Notes: generated from the sequence alone by a model not told the origin. DNA of 64,000 nt from an uncultured Clostridia bacterium (GCA_947170435.1 CAMVTO010000010.1:30454-94453), one strand, 5' to 3'. Positions 35,070 to 43,595 are shown, counted from the first letter of the stretch. Numbers and translations: made by a program.

Positions 35070-36275
35070 TCACGGAATAAAAAGCCACGAGCGTGACGCG
35101 CCGATAAGCAGCGCCGTGCCATCGTCGCGCATGATAACCTGCTTGGCAAAATCCGTATCATCGAGCGTCGCAAGCGCAGTCATATCACTTGTATAGATTG
35201 TCAGGCTATCGCTGCACAGCACCGCAACATAGCGCCCCGCTGCCGACACGTCCAGAATTTCGCGCCGCTCGTCCGCCCGGCCCAAAACCTGTCCGTCCGT
35301 GTCCACGGTCACGATGCGCATGGCACTGCCTGAGCGATAGCGTGAAAGCGCCAGCGCCATAAAGCCCGCGCCGCTCACAGAATGTCCGCGCAGGTAGGGG
35401 TACTCATAGCGGCAGCTGCCCGAAAGGGACCCGTCCGCGGCAAAGACCGTCAGCCGGTCGTCCTCCAGCGCCGCCAGCTTTCCGCCGAAATCGCTCAGCG
35501 AGAGCACCATTGAACCGCCGAGCGTCGTTTCGCTGAGCGCTTTTTCGTGATCGAAGGCATAAAAGCTCAAACGGCTGGCAAATACGCCGTCCGCCTCGCC
35601 CATGCTCACCGTGCCCAGATGACGGTTGTCATTGAGCACACAGGCGTCAGAAACATAGCGCTCCGAGGAATTGAAGGTGAACACCGGCTCGCCGCCGGGC
35701 GTGTAGGCCGTCACCGCAGATCGGTAGCCGCTTTTAAGAATCGTCAGCGCCAGATAATCCGAGCCATTGATGGTCACGGACAAAATCCCGTTTCCACTCT
35801 GCTCGCTCATGCTGCGCAGCAGCCCGTGCGCGCTCAGAAGATAGATCTCCGTACCGCCCACGTCGTAGACCGCCGCGGTCTGGTTGCCGACAACGATGGC
35901 AGGATGGGTAAAGCTCACCGTCTCAGACCACAGCTCTACGCCGTCCTTGCTAAGCTGCCACAGCCGCGTGGTGGAGGCAACGATCAGGCTGTCGCCCAGC
36001 ATATCATAGGTCGCGGTGCGATCGCTGTCGTAGCGGAACATCTCCATCCGGCCGTCCGCGTCAGCTGTCGCCTTGTTGTAGGTGAACAGCCGCCGCATGC
36101 CGTCCACGCCGACCATGTCCCGATAGGACGCGGCCCATACAACCGCCAGCACTGCCGCAAGCACCAGTGCCAGGAGCAGCATTCGTTTCACGCCGCCCCT
36201 GCGCCGCGGCGGCGCCTTGGCCTGGCGGATCTGCTCACGTATTTCCTTTTCGATGTCGTTATTTTTATCAGCCAT
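35070..36275 (-). CDS. DUF5711 family membrane-anchored beta-propeller protein
   Basis: A 401-residue protein: basic N-terminus (APPRRRGGVKR), one transmembrane helix (about residues 32-50) and an extracytoplasmic region of repeated beta-strand blades (DSLIVASTTRLWQLSKDG, NQTAAVYDVGGTEIYLLSAHG, GKLAALEDDRLTVFAADGS, RYVAVLCSDSLTIYTSD), as in DUF5711. Function unknown. The ATG at 36275 overlaps the end of truA by eight bases and has no strong site of its own, implying coupling. Confidence 0.82.
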   Translation of the reverse strand: MADKNNDIEKEIREQIRQAKAPPRRRGGVKRMLLLALVLAAVLAVVWAASYRDMVGVDGMRRLFTYNKATADADGRMEMFRYDSDRTATYDMLGDSLIVASTTRLWQLSKDGVELWSETVSFTHPAIVVGNQTAAVYDVGGTEIYLLSAHGLLRSMSEQSGNGILSVTINGSDYLALTILKSGYRSAVTAYTPGGEPVFTFNSSERYVSDACVLNDNRHLGTVSMGEADGVFASRLSFYAFDHEKALSETTLGGSMVLSLSDFGGKLAALEDDRLTVFAADGSLSGSCRYEYPYLRGHSVSGAGFMALALSRYRSGSAMRIVTVDTDGQVLGRADERREILDVSAAGRYVAVLCSDSLTIYTSDMTALATLDDTDFAKQVIMRDDGTALLIGASRSWLFIP

Positions 36276-37023
36276 TGAGCCGTTCGTCCTCATACCAGAG
36301 TTTCGTCAGGTACAATCCCCCCGGCGGCACCGTGGGGCCTGCCAGCGTGCGGTTGCCGGAGTCCAGGATCACAGGGATATCCTCCGCCGTAAGCTTGCCT
36401 TCCGCCGCGTAGAGCACGGTGCCCGTGATGGCCCGTACCATATTATACAAAAAGCCGTTCGCGCAGACCTTGAGCTCCAGAAGCTCTCCCGCGCGGGTTA
36501 CATAACAATAGTATATTGTCCGCACCGTCGTCCGCGTCTCCGTGCCGACATTGCGCACCGCACGAAAGTCGTGCGTTCCCTCAAACGCCCGTGCCGCGCG
36601 ATCCATCACCGCTTCGTCGAGGTGCTTTGGATAGAAATACGCGCGATTTACATAAAACGGATTCTTAATGCGCGAATTATAAATGCGATATGTATATTCC
36701 TTTTTCAGGCACGAACCGATGGCGTTGAAGTCGTCGGAGACATCGAACGCCTCTTTCACCACGATGTCCTCCGGCGTATGCGTGTTGACGGCGAAGGGCA
36801 GGCGATCGATCGGGATGCGGGAATCCGTGTAAAAATTGGCGATATAGTGTTCGGCGTGGACGCCCGCGTCGGTGCGTCCGCAGCCGGTGAGCTTCACCGC
36901 GTTCCCGCAGACCATGACGAGCGCCTTTTGCAGCGTCTCCGCCACGCTGACGGCGTTCTTCTGCACCTGCCAACCGTGGTAGGCGGTGCCGTTGTACATC
37001 AGTTTTAAAGCGATGTTTCTCAT
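36268..37023 (-). CDS. truA: tRNA pseudouridine(38-40) synthase
   Basis: A 251-residue TruA: LMYNGTAYHGWQVQ at the start, the catalytic aspartate in GCGRTDAGVHAEHYIANF (Asp52), and the C-terminal FLYNMVRAITGTVLYAAEGK. It isomerises uridines 38-40 of the tRNA anticodon arm. It follows ecfT by one base (TGA T ATG), the order common in Firmicutes. An AT-rich island at 36640-36710, including a near-match to the dispersed motif, interrupts its otherwise GC-rich codon use. Confidence 0.95.
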   Translation of the reverse strand: MRNIALKLMYNGTAYHGWQVQKNAVSVAETLQKALVMVCGNAVKLTGCGRTDAGVHAEHYIANFYTDSRIPIDRLPFAVNTHTPEDIVVKEAFDVSDDFNAIGSCLKKEYTYRIYNSRIKNPFYVNRAYFYPKHLDEAVMDRAARAFEGTHDFRAVRNVGTETRTTVRTIYYCYVTRAGELLELKVCANGFLYNMVRAITGTVLYAAEGKLTAEDIPVILDSGNRTLAGPTVPPGGLYLTKLWYEDERLNG

Positions 37024-37024
37024 A

Positions 37025-37816
37025 TCAATCCAACACAATGATGCCGATTGCCAGCGCCAGATACAGCGCCAGCACGGCATAGTCCCGTGCCGCATAATGC
37101 AGTACATGCAGCTTGGTGCGTCCCTCGCCGCCGTGGTAGCAGCGGCACTCCATCGCCGTCGCCAACTCGTCCGCACGGCGGAACGCGCTGACAAACAGCG
37201 GCACGAGCAGCGGGATCAGCGCCTTGGCACGCTGCACAAGCCCGCCGGACTCAAAGTCTGCGCCGCGCGCCTTCTGTGCGCTCATAATCTTATCCGTCTC
37301 CTCGATCAGGGTGGGGATAAAGCGCAGCGCGATGGACATCATCATTGCCAGCTCATGCACCGGTACGCGCAGCTTTTTGAGCGGGTTCAGCAGACTCTCC
37401 AGCCCGTCGGTGAGCTGGATGGGACTAGTGGTATAGGTCAGCAGAAATGTTCCCGTGATGAGCAGCGTGATACGCGCCATCATGGCGATGGCGGTGCGAA
37501 CGCCCTCGCGGGTAATCGTGAGCACCCACCAGCTCCACAGCACCTCGCCGGGCGTATAGAACAGATTCAGCACCGCCGTGAACGCGATGATGAACAGTAC
37601 CGGCTTGAGGCCCCGCAGCAGCGCCTTGGCGCCGACCTTTGCAATACGCGCCGAGGCGATCAGCGTCAGCACCATCAGGCCATAGGCCCAGGCCGAATGG
37701 CAGTTGAAGATGCCGACGATGTAACAGACCACCGCGATCAGCTTTGTGCGGGGATCGAGGCGATGCGCCAGCGTGGTGCCGGGGAAGTACTGACCGAGCG
37801 TAATGTCCTTGAGCAT
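37025..37816 (-). CDS. ecfT: ECF transporter transmembrane subunit EcfT
   Basis: A 263-residue membrane protein with about five or six helices and the two EcfT coupling motifs with the AxR pattern: KARGADFESGG (near residue 180) and ATAMECRCYHGGEGRTKL (near 218). It couples the two ATPases to exchangeable substrate-binding S components that import vitamins and other micronutrients. No S component is encoded here, so this is the shared group II module. Overlaps ecfA2 by one base. Confidence 0.93.
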   Translation of the reverse strand: MLKDITLGQYFPGTTLAHRLDPRTKLIAVVCYIVGIFNCHSAWAYGLMVLTLIASARIAKVGAKALLRGLKPVLFIIAFTAVLNLFYTPGEVLWSWWVLTITREGVRTAIAMMARITLLITGTFLLTYTTSPIQLTDGLESLLNPLKKLRVPVHELAMMMSIALRFIPTLIEETDKIMSAQKARGADFESGGLVQRAKALIPLLVPLFVSAFRRADELATAMECRCYHGGEGRTKLHVLHYAARDYAVLALYLALAIGIIVLD

Positions 37817-38679
37817 CAGCGTGCGCCCCCTTTCTTCAGGGCAAGCAGCGCGTCGCGCAGCTCCTCCACCGTGTACACCGCGGGGTCAATGTCCAGGCCG
37901 CGTTTGCGCAGCTCCATGGCGACACGCGTGGTCTGGGGCACGTCGAGCCCCGCCTTCATCAGCTCACCGCCCCGGGCAAATACCTCGCGCGGCGCACCGC
38001 TCATCAGCACGCTGCCGTGGGCGAGCACCGCGATGCGGTCGGCATAGCGGGCGATCTCCTCCATGCTGTGGCTCACCAGCACAACTGTGTTGCCGCGCTC
38101 CTTGTGATAAGAGCGGATATGCTCCAGCAGTTCCTCACGCCCCCGCGGATCAAGGCCGGCACTGGGCTCGTCCAGCACCAGCACCTCCGGCTCCATGGCG
38201 ATGACACCCGCAATGGCAACGCGGCGCTTCTGCCCGCCGGAAAGCGCAAAGGGCGACTTGTCCAGCAGCTCCTCCCGCAGTCCCGCAAAGCGTGCGGCTT
38301 TCCGAATGCGTTGATCCAGCTCGTCACCCTTGAGTCCCATGTTCGTCGGGCCAAAGGCAATGTCCTTGTAAACTGTCTCCTCGAAAAGCTGATATTCGGG
38401 GTACTGAAACACCAGCCCCACGCGGAAGCGCACGTCACGAATCTTCTTCGGCTCCGCCCAGATATCCCTGCCGCGGAGCAAAATCCGCCCGCTCGTGGGC
38501 TTGAGCAACCCGTTGAGATGCTGGATCAGCGTCGATTTCCCGCTGCCGGTATGGCCGATCAGTCCCAACAGCTCTCCGCGATAAATGGACAGGCTCATGT
38601 CCTTCACCGCACTGCGCTCAAAAGGCGTGCCAATCCCGTAAGTATGGGTCAGATTTTCAACTTTGATGATCTCTTCCAA
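37816..38679 (-). CDS. ecfA2: ECF transporter ATPase EcfA2
   Basis: A 287-residue ABC ATPase: Walker A GHTGSGKST, Q-loop GLVFQYPEYQLFEETVYKDI, signature FALSGGQKRRVAIAG, Walker B VLVLDEPSAGLDP and switch His in VSHSMEEIARYADR. It forms the heterodimer with EcfA1 that powers vitamin uptake. Starts 13 bases after ecfA1; assigned as A2 by order and by THTYGIGTPFE at the A-loop. Confidence 0.93.
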   Translation of the reverse strand: MEEIIKVENLTHTYGIGTPFERSAVKDMSLSIYRGELLGLIGHTGSGKSTLIQHLNGLLKPTSGRILLRGRDIWAEPKKIRDVRFRVGLVFQYPEYQLFEETVYKDIAFGPTNMGLKGDELDQRIRKAARFAGLREELLDKSPFALSGGQKRRVAIAGVIAMEPEVLVLDEPSAGLDPRGREELLEHIRSYHKERGNTVVLVSHSMEEIARYADRIAVLAHGSVLMSGAPREVFARGGELMKAGLDVPQTTRVAMELRKRGLDIDPAVYTVEELRDALLALKKGGAR

Positions 38680-38692
38680 GGTGTTATCCTCG

Positions 38693-39538
38693 TTACCTGT
38701 ATACTTTCATGATAGCGTCGGCGCACTCCTCCGCCGTGAGCGCGTCCACGGGCACGTCCAGCCCATTGGCCCTCAGCTCCCGCAGCAGCGCCACCGTGTC
38801 CGGCACCGTCAGCCCCAGCGCCTTGAGCTCGTCCGCGCGCGCGAATACCTGCTTCGGCGTACCGTCCATCGCCACCTTGCCGTGATCCATCACGATCACG
38901 CGGTCGGCGTTCTCCGCTTCGTTCATGTGATGGGTGATGAGCACCACCGTCACGTCCTTTTCGCGGTGCAGCCCTTCAATGACATTCAGCACCTCGCGCC
39001 GCCCGATGGGGTCGAGCATCGCCGTCGCCTCGTCCAGCACAATGCACTCCGGCAGCATCGCCAGCACGCCCGCGATGGCAATGCGCTGCTTCTGTCCGCC
39101 CGAGAGCAGGTGCGGCGCGTGGAGCGTGAAGTCGGTCATGCCCACCGCCTCCAGTGCATCGTCCACGCGCTGACGGATCTCCGCCGTCGGCACGCCGAGG
39201 TTTTCCGGCGCAAACGCCACATCCTCCTCGACCACATTCGCAACGATCTGGTTGTCCGGGTTCTGGAACACCATACCGATGCGGCGGCGTATCTCCAGCA
39301 GCAGTTCCTCGTTGCCTGTATCCATGCCGTCCACATACACTTTGCCGCCGCTGGGCAGCAGCACCGCGTTGAACGTTTTCGCAAGCGTTGATTTGCCGCT
39401 GCCATTGTGCCCCAGCACCACCACGAAGCTGCCGCGTTCGATCTCCAGCGTCACGCCGTCGAGCGCGACGGTGGGCTGGCGCTCCTCGTCCCCAGGATAG
39501 GCAAATGACAGGTTTTCGGTTTTGATGTTAGTTGACAT
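38693..39538 (-). CDS. ecfA1: ECF transporter ATPase EcfA1
   Basis: A 281-residue ABC ATPase: LSFAYPGDEE, Walker A GHNGSGKSTLAK, GMVFQNPDNQIVANVVEEDVAF, signature LLSGGQKQRIAIAG, Walker B CIVLDEATAMLDP, switch LITHHMNEAENADRV. Partner of EcfA2. The ATG is 14 bases after the methyltransferase stop; its ribosome site (GTGAGATAATATT) is weak and the start codon lies in a GTNNACATAA copy (39531-39540). Confidence 0.93.
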   Translation of the reverse strand: MSTNIKTENLSFAYPGDEERQPTVALDGVTLEIERGSFVVVLGHNGSGKSTLAKTFNAVLLPSGGKVYVDGMDTGNEELLLEIRRRIGMVFQNPDNQIVANVVEEDVAFAPENLGVPTAEIRQRVDDALEAVGMTDFTLHAPHLLSGGQKQRIAIAGVLAMLPECIVLDEATAMLDPIGRREVLNVIEGLHREKDVTVVLITHHMNEAENADRVIVMDHGKVAMDGTPKQVFARADELKALGLTVPDTVALLRELRANGLDVPVDALTAEECADAIMKVYR

Positions 39539-39552
39539 AATATTATCTCACT

Positions 39553-40416
39553 TCATTCGCTGCACCAGCGTCCGGTAGAACCGCAGGGCAGGCACAATCC
39601 GGTATCCGTCACGGGCAGGCCAAGCTCGTCCCAGGTCACCTTGCCGCCGTATTTCTCAGCGATCAGTAAGTGCAGCATATACCCCAGTACCGACGGCGCA
39701 AGGCCGGTGGTGTAGGAATTCAAAATCACAAACAGCGGCTTGTCGGAGAGCACCTGTGCGCAGAGCTTCAGGAATGGGAAGAGGTTATCCTCCAGCTTCC
39801 AGACCTCCCCGCCGGGGCCGCGTCCGTAGGACGGCGGATCGAGGATGATGGCGTCGTAGCTCTTGCCGCGGCGGATCTCCCGCTCGACAAACTTGCCGCA
39901 GTCGTCAATGATCCAGCGGATCGGTGCGTCCTCCAGAGCGCTGGCTTTCGCGTTCTCCCGCGCCCAGGAGACCATGCCCTTTGCCGCGTCAACATGGCAG
40001 ACCTGCGCGCCCGCGGCGGCGCAGGCGACGGTGGCACCGCCGGTATAGGCAAAGAGGTTCAGCACGCGGATCGGTCGTCCCGCGGCTTTGATCTTTTCGC
40101 GGGCGAAGTCCCAGTTGACCGCCTGCTCCGGGAACAAACCGGTGTGCTTGAAGTTCATGGGCTTAACGTTGAAGGTCAGGTCGCGGTACTTCACCCGCCA
40201 CTGCTCGGGCAGCTTGTCCTTTTCCCAGTGTCCGCCGCCCTCAGAGGAACGAAAGTAGCGTCCCTGCGCGCGTTTCCAGCCGGGATTTTCCCGCTTGGAC
40301 TCCCAGATCGCCTGCGGGTCCGGGCGCACCAAAATCTGCTGTCCCCAGCGCTCCAGCTTTTCGCCGCCGCCGCAGTCCAGCAGCTCATAATCCTTCCATC
40401 CGTCCGCGATCCACAT
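39553..40416 (-). CDS. Class I SAM-dependent RNA methyltransferase-like protein (COG1092-like)
   Basis: A 287-residue protein: an N-terminal beta-rich part (YELLDCGGGEKLERWGQQILVRPDPQAIW), then a Rossmann methyltransferase domain with VLNLFAYTGGATVACAAAGA (SAM site) and ILDPPSYGRGPGG (catalytic DPPSYG, like the NPPY class). It resembles the RlmI/COG1092 23S rRNA cytosine methyltransferases but has no PUA domain. ATG at 40416 is preferred because GGAGAG sits seven bases before it; ATGs at 40431 and 40434 are possible. First gene of the long operon. Confidence 0.87.
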   Translation of the reverse strand: MWIADGWKDYELLDCGGGEKLERWGQQILVRPDPQAIWESKRENPGWKRAQGRYFRSSEGGGHWEKDKLPEQWRVKYRDLTFNVKPMNFKHTGLFPEQAVNWDFAREKIKAAGRPIRVLNLFAYTGGATVACAAAGAQVCHVDAAKGMVSWARENAKASALEDAPIRWIIDDCGKFVEREIRRGKSYDAIILDPPSYGRGPGGEVWKLEDNLFPFLKLCAQVLSDKPLFVILNSYTTGLAPSVLGYMLHLLIAEKYGGKVTWDELGLPVTDTGLCLPCGSTGRWCSE

Positions 40417-40452
40417 GCGCACACTCTCCATCATTTCATATTAAATCAATGT

Positions 40453-40481
40453 ATTATACTCCCGGCGTCCGCTTCCGTCAA
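40453..40481 (-). promoter_or_regulatory. Promoter of the methyltransferase-ecf-truA-clpE operon
   Basis: On the minus strand, TTGACG (complement of 40476-40481), 17 bases, TATAAT (complement of 40453-40458). It is the only clear promoter upstream of ten tightly packed genes ending at the terminator at 30864. Confidence 0.7.
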
Positions 40482-40508
40482 CGAAAAAAGCTCGCCATTT
40501 TTTTATCA

Positions 40509-40537
40509 TTGTCTTCCCGTGCGCTCCATGTTATACT
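40509..40537 (+). promoter_or_regulatory. Promoter of queH-plsY
   Basis: TTGTCT (40509-40514), 17 bases, TATACT (40532-40537), about 30 bases before the queH ATG. Confidence 0.65.
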
Positions 40538-40568
40538 GAAGCCATTCTTCGGAAAGCAGGTGATAGCC

Positions 40569-41138
40569 ATGGACAGCGTTTTGCTGCACTCCTGCTGCGC
40601 GCCATGCTCGGTGTACTGCATCGACACGCTGCGCGGCGAGGGCATTGAGCCCACCTCGCTGTGGTTCAACCCCAACATTCACCCCTATCAGGAATACAAA
40701 GCGCGGCGCGATACCCTCATCGGCTACGGTGAAGCCGTGAACATGGAGGTTCGCGTGCTGGACGATTACGGTCTGCGCGACTTTGTCCGCGCCGTGGCGT
40801 CCGACATCGACCACCGTTGCGCGCATTGCTATACCATACGCCTTGGAACGGCGGCGAAGTATGCCGCGGAGAACGGCTTCAAAGCGTTTACCTCGTCGCT
40901 GCTCATCTCCCCGTATCAAAACCACGAGCTGCTGCGGCAGGTAGGCGAAGAAATGGCGCGACAGTACGGTGTCGAGTTCCTGTACCGCGACTTCCGCCCG
41001 GGCTTCCGCGCGGGTCAGGCCAAGGCGCGGGAGCTGGGGCTCTACATGCAAAAATACTGCGGCTGTGTGTTCTCCGAGGAGGATCGCTACGCCAAGCAGA
41101 TTCAAAAGGACAAGGAGCGCTTTGGAGGTGTGAAATGA
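40569..41138 (+). CDS. queH: Epoxyqueuosine reductase QueH
   Basis: A 189-residue QueH: N-terminal HSCCAPCSVYC (Cys9, Cys10, Cys13, Cys17), WFNPNIHPYQEYKARRDTL, and C-terminal CGCVFSEEDRY. These Cys bind iron and a [4Fe-4S] cluster. It reduces epoxyqueuosine to queuosine in tRNA, the last step of that pathway, replacing the unrelated QueG. The ATG follows GCAGGTGATAG. The stop overlaps the plsY start (ATGA). Confidence 0.93.
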   Translation: MDSVLLHSCCAPCSVYCIDTLRGEGIEPTSLWFNPNIHPYQEYKARRDTLIGYGEAVNMEVRVLDDYGLRDFVRAVASDIDHRCAHCYTIRLGTAAKYAAENGFKAFTSSLLISPYQNHELLRQVGEEMARQYGVEFLYRDFRPGFRAGQAKARELGLYMQKYCGCVFSEEDRYAKQIQKDKERFGGVK

Positions 41139-41773
41139 GTTTAGATTATGTCAACCAGTTTTCCGTCTATCCCCTCATTGCTTTGATCGGCTACCTGATT
41201 GGCTCGTCCAACATGGCGTTTTACCTTGCCAGGCTCAAGGGCATCAATCTCCAGACCGCCGGAGGCACCGGCAATCCCGGTGCCTCCAATGCGCTGATGC
41301 TGATGGGCTGGAAGGCTGGCGTGCTGGTCGGTGCCCATGACATCGGCAAGGCGGTGCTGGCGGTATGGCTGGCGGGCGTGCTGTTCCCCGGCGCCGCGTA
41401 CTGCGGCGTGGTGGCGGGCGTCGCCTGCGTGTTGGGGCACATGTTTCCGTTTTACACGCACTTTCGCGGCGGCAAGGGCTTTGCGGCGTATCTTGGTATG
41501 ACGCTGGCGCTGAACTGGAAGTTCGCGCTGCTCCTGATCGCGGCGATCCTCATATTGCTGCTGGTGACGGACTACATCGTGGTGGGCACGATGACCACGG
41601 TGCTCGCCTTTCCCGCCTACTGCGCGGCGACGCACCACGTTGTCATGGCGTTGATCCTCTGCATTGCGTCGGCGGCAATGGTCTGGAAGCATCGAGGCAA
41701 TCTCGCGCGGATTGCCAACGGCACGGAAATCGGTTTTCGCAGCGCCGGTCGCGGCGACCACCGAATCCGATAG
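41135..41773 (+). CDS. plsY: Glycerol-3-phosphate acyltransferase PlsY
   Basis: A 212-residue membrane protein with about five helices and the three PlsY motifs: GSSNMAFYLARLKGINLQTAGGTGNPGASNA, HMFPFYTHFRGGKGFA and a later KHRGNLARIANGTE. It acylates glycerol-3-phosphate from acyl-phosphate, starting phospholipid synthesis. The usual glycine-rich loops are intact. Start overlaps the queH stop by four bases. Confidence 0.93.
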   Translation: MSLDYVNQFSVYPLIALIGYLIGSSNMAFYLARLKGINLQTAGGTGNPGASNALMLMGWKAGVLVGAHDIGKAVLAVWLAGVLFPGAAYCGVVAGVACVLGHMFPFYTHFRGGKGFAAYLGMTLALNWKFALLLIAAILILLLVTDYIVVGTMTTVLAFPAYCAATHHVVMALILCIASAAMVWKHRGNLARIANGTEIGFRSAGRGDHRIR

Positions 41774-41777
41774 GGGC

Positions 41778-41816
41778 AAAAAAGAAGAGGCTCACGGTGT
41801 GAGCCTCTTCTTTTTT
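41778..41816. terminator. Bidirectional terminator between plsY and adenine deaminase
   Basis: An 18-pair perfect stem, AAAAAAGAAGAGGCTCAC and its complement, loop GGT; one of the strongest hairpins in the window. Confidence 0.9.
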
Positions 41817-41821
41817 GCTGC

Positions 41822-43549
41822 TTACACGTATTTTTGATTGGCCACATCGAACACGCCGCGTGTGGTGAGGCGCAGCGTCGGGATCACCGGCAGCGCCATG
41901 AATGAGAGCGTCATAAACGGATCGACGCCGGGGCTGACGCCCAACGCATAGGCCGCCGCCTTCGCCCCTTCCAGCTTGTCATTGACGACGGTGAGGGGTT
42001 CCTCGCTCATAATACCCGCGATCTCCAGCGGCACCTCGCCCCTGGGCGCACCCTTGTCCCAGACGACGATGCCGCCGTTGAGCTCGACCACGCGATTCGC
42101 CGCTGCGGCAATGTCCTCTTCATTGGTGCCGACCACGATGATGTTGTGGCTGTCGTGGGAAATCGAGGTCGCCACCGCGCCGGACTTGAGGCCATAGCCC
42201 TTGATATAGCCGATGCCGATATGATGGGTGTTCTTATGGCGCTCGATGACCGCGATCTTCAAAATGTCCTTGTCTGCGTCGATCTCGGTGGCATAGCCCG
42301 CGTCTGTGGTCACGATCTCGCCCGGCACCATGCCCAGCACGCCGCGCGGACGGGTCTCTGCAAAATCCTCCGGCGTCAGATGCGCGACATGGAAGGTCTC
42401 GTGCGCGTGCCTGACAAGGGACGGTTCGATTTCCGGCGGATTGATCTCCGCCAGCTCCTTGCCGTCAAACATGCGGCGGCCTTTTTTATAGACCTCCAGA
42501 ATGTTGAAGTCGTTGAAGTTGTCGATCACAACGAAGTCCGCAAGGAAGCCCGGCGCAATGGCGCCGCGGTTGTTGAGCAGAAAATACCGCGCCGCGTGGT
42601 GGGACGCGCACTTGACCGCAATGATCGGGTCGACGCCGGCTTGGATTGCTTTTTTCACGATGTAGTCGATGTGCCCCTTCTCCAGCAGGTCGTTGGGATG
42701 CTTGTCATCGGTGCAGAACATGCAGTAGGTGTAGTACTGCGGCGTCAGCAGCGGCAGCAGCGCATCGAGGTTGCGGGCGGCGGTGCCCTCGCGGATCATG
42801 ATGTACTGCCCGCGCTCCAGCTTCGCCTTGGCGTCGTCCACGTTGCTGCACTCATGGTCGGAGTACACGCCCGCGGCGATGTAGGCGTTGAGGTCATTGC
42901 CGCCGAGATCGGGCGCATGACCGTCGATCTTCTTGTGGTGCGCCTGCGCCGCGACGATCTTCTCCAGCACCTGCTCGTCGCCGCCGACCACGCCCACGAA
43001 GTTCATCATCTCAGCGAGTCCGCTGACACGGCCATGATCGTAAAACGAGTCGATGGCGCGGTAATCCAGCAACGCGCCGGACTCGTCAAGCGGCGTGGCG
43101 GGCACACAGCTCGGCAGCATTACGCGCACATCCACCGGCAGGCCCTCCGTTGCCTGCAAAATGTACTCAATGCCGTCGGTGCCCATGACGTTGGTGATCT
43201 CATGGGGATCGGTAATGACGGTGGTGGTGCCGTGGGGCAGCACCGCCTTGGCGAACTCCGTCGGCGACACCAGCGAGCTTTCGAGATGGATATGCGCGTC
43301 CACAAAGCCCGGCAGCACCAGCTTTCCGCCGACGTCCACCTCCACCTCGCCGGAGTATTCGCCCATGCCGGCGATCAGGCCGTTCGCCACCGCGATGTCG
43401 CCATGGCTCAGCTCATTGCAGAAAACATTGACATAGGTGGCGTTCTTGAGCACCAGGTCCGCTTTTTTGCGGCCTGCGGCGACCTCCACGACGTGCAGTT
43501 TCTTGTTCAGCTTGCGGTTGATTTTCCCGGTATAGCTTTCCTTTGCCAT
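41822..43549 (-). CDS. ade: Adenine deaminase
   Basis: A 575-residue amidohydrolase: metal ligands in GFVDAHIHLESSLVSP (about residue 90), DPHEITNVMG, the IKCASHHAARYF and GAIAPGFLADFVVID regions, and the C-terminal GVSPGVDPFMTLSFMALPVIP typical of the bacterial two-domain adenine deaminases. Converts adenine to hypoxanthine. ATG at 43549 follows GGAGGCGCTGTG; a GTG three bases earlier is also possible. It is the third minus-strand purine-salvage gene after a phosphoribosyltransferase and an MBL hydrolase, but has its own leader with an inverted repeat. Confidence 0.94.
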   Translation of the reverse strand: MAKESYTGKINRKLNKKLHVVEVAAGRKKADLVLKNATYVNVFCNELSHGDIAVANGLIAGMGEYSGEVEVDVGGKLVLPGFVDAHIHLESSLVSPTEFAKAVLPHGTTTVITDPHEITNVMGTDGIEYILQATEGLPVDVRVMLPSCVPATPLDESGALLDYRAIDSFYDHGRVSGLAEMMNFVGVVGGDEQVLEKIVAAQAHHKKIDGHAPDLGGNDLNAYIAAGVYSDHECSNVDDAKAKLERGQYIMIREGTAARNLDALLPLLTPQYYTYCMFCTDDKHPNDLLEKGHIDYIVKKAIQAGVDPIIAVKCASHHAARYFLLNNRGAIAPGFLADFVVIDNFNDFNILEVYKKGRRMFDGKELAEINPPEIEPSLVRHAHETFHVAHLTPEDFAETRPRGVLGMVPGEIVTTDAGYATEIDADKDILKIAVIERHKNTHHIGIGYIKGYGLKSGAVATSISHDSHNIIVVGTNEEDIAAAANRVVELNGGIVVWDKGAPRGEVPLEIAGIMSEEPLTVVNDKLEGAKAAAYALGVSPGVDPFMTLSFMALPVIPTLRLTTRGVFDVANQKYV

Positions 43550-43578
43550 CACAGCGCCTCCTATTCAAATTTCATGTC

Positions 43579-43595
43579 ACCAAAAAGTTTTTGGT
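43579..43595. promoter_or_regulatory. Inverted repeat in the ade leader (possible operator)
   Basis: ACCAAAAA-G-TTTTTGGT, perfect, about 30 bases before the ade start and downstream of a poor AT-rich promoter-like region. No purine riboswitch is seen. Could be an operator or an mRNA hairpin. Confidence 0.5.

Larger units (their letters stand above)
9745..41155. repeat. Dispersed 10-bp motif GTNNACATAA (17 copies)
   Basis: Exact matches on the plus strand begin at 9745, 10388, 14590, 17163, 24234, 24360, 26741, 29053 and 39531. Matches on the minus strand (TTATGTNNAC as written) begin at 18990, 26862, 27091, 27105, 27651, 30914, 31609 and 41146. The third and fourth positions are most often TT or TG. 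One-mismatch relatives lie at about 8621, 15105, 19435 and 36646. Most copies are inside genes and in different reading frames; 27651 is intergenic and 39531 covers the ecfA1 start. None occurs before 9.7 kb or after 41.2 kb. Function unknown. Confidence 0.75.
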
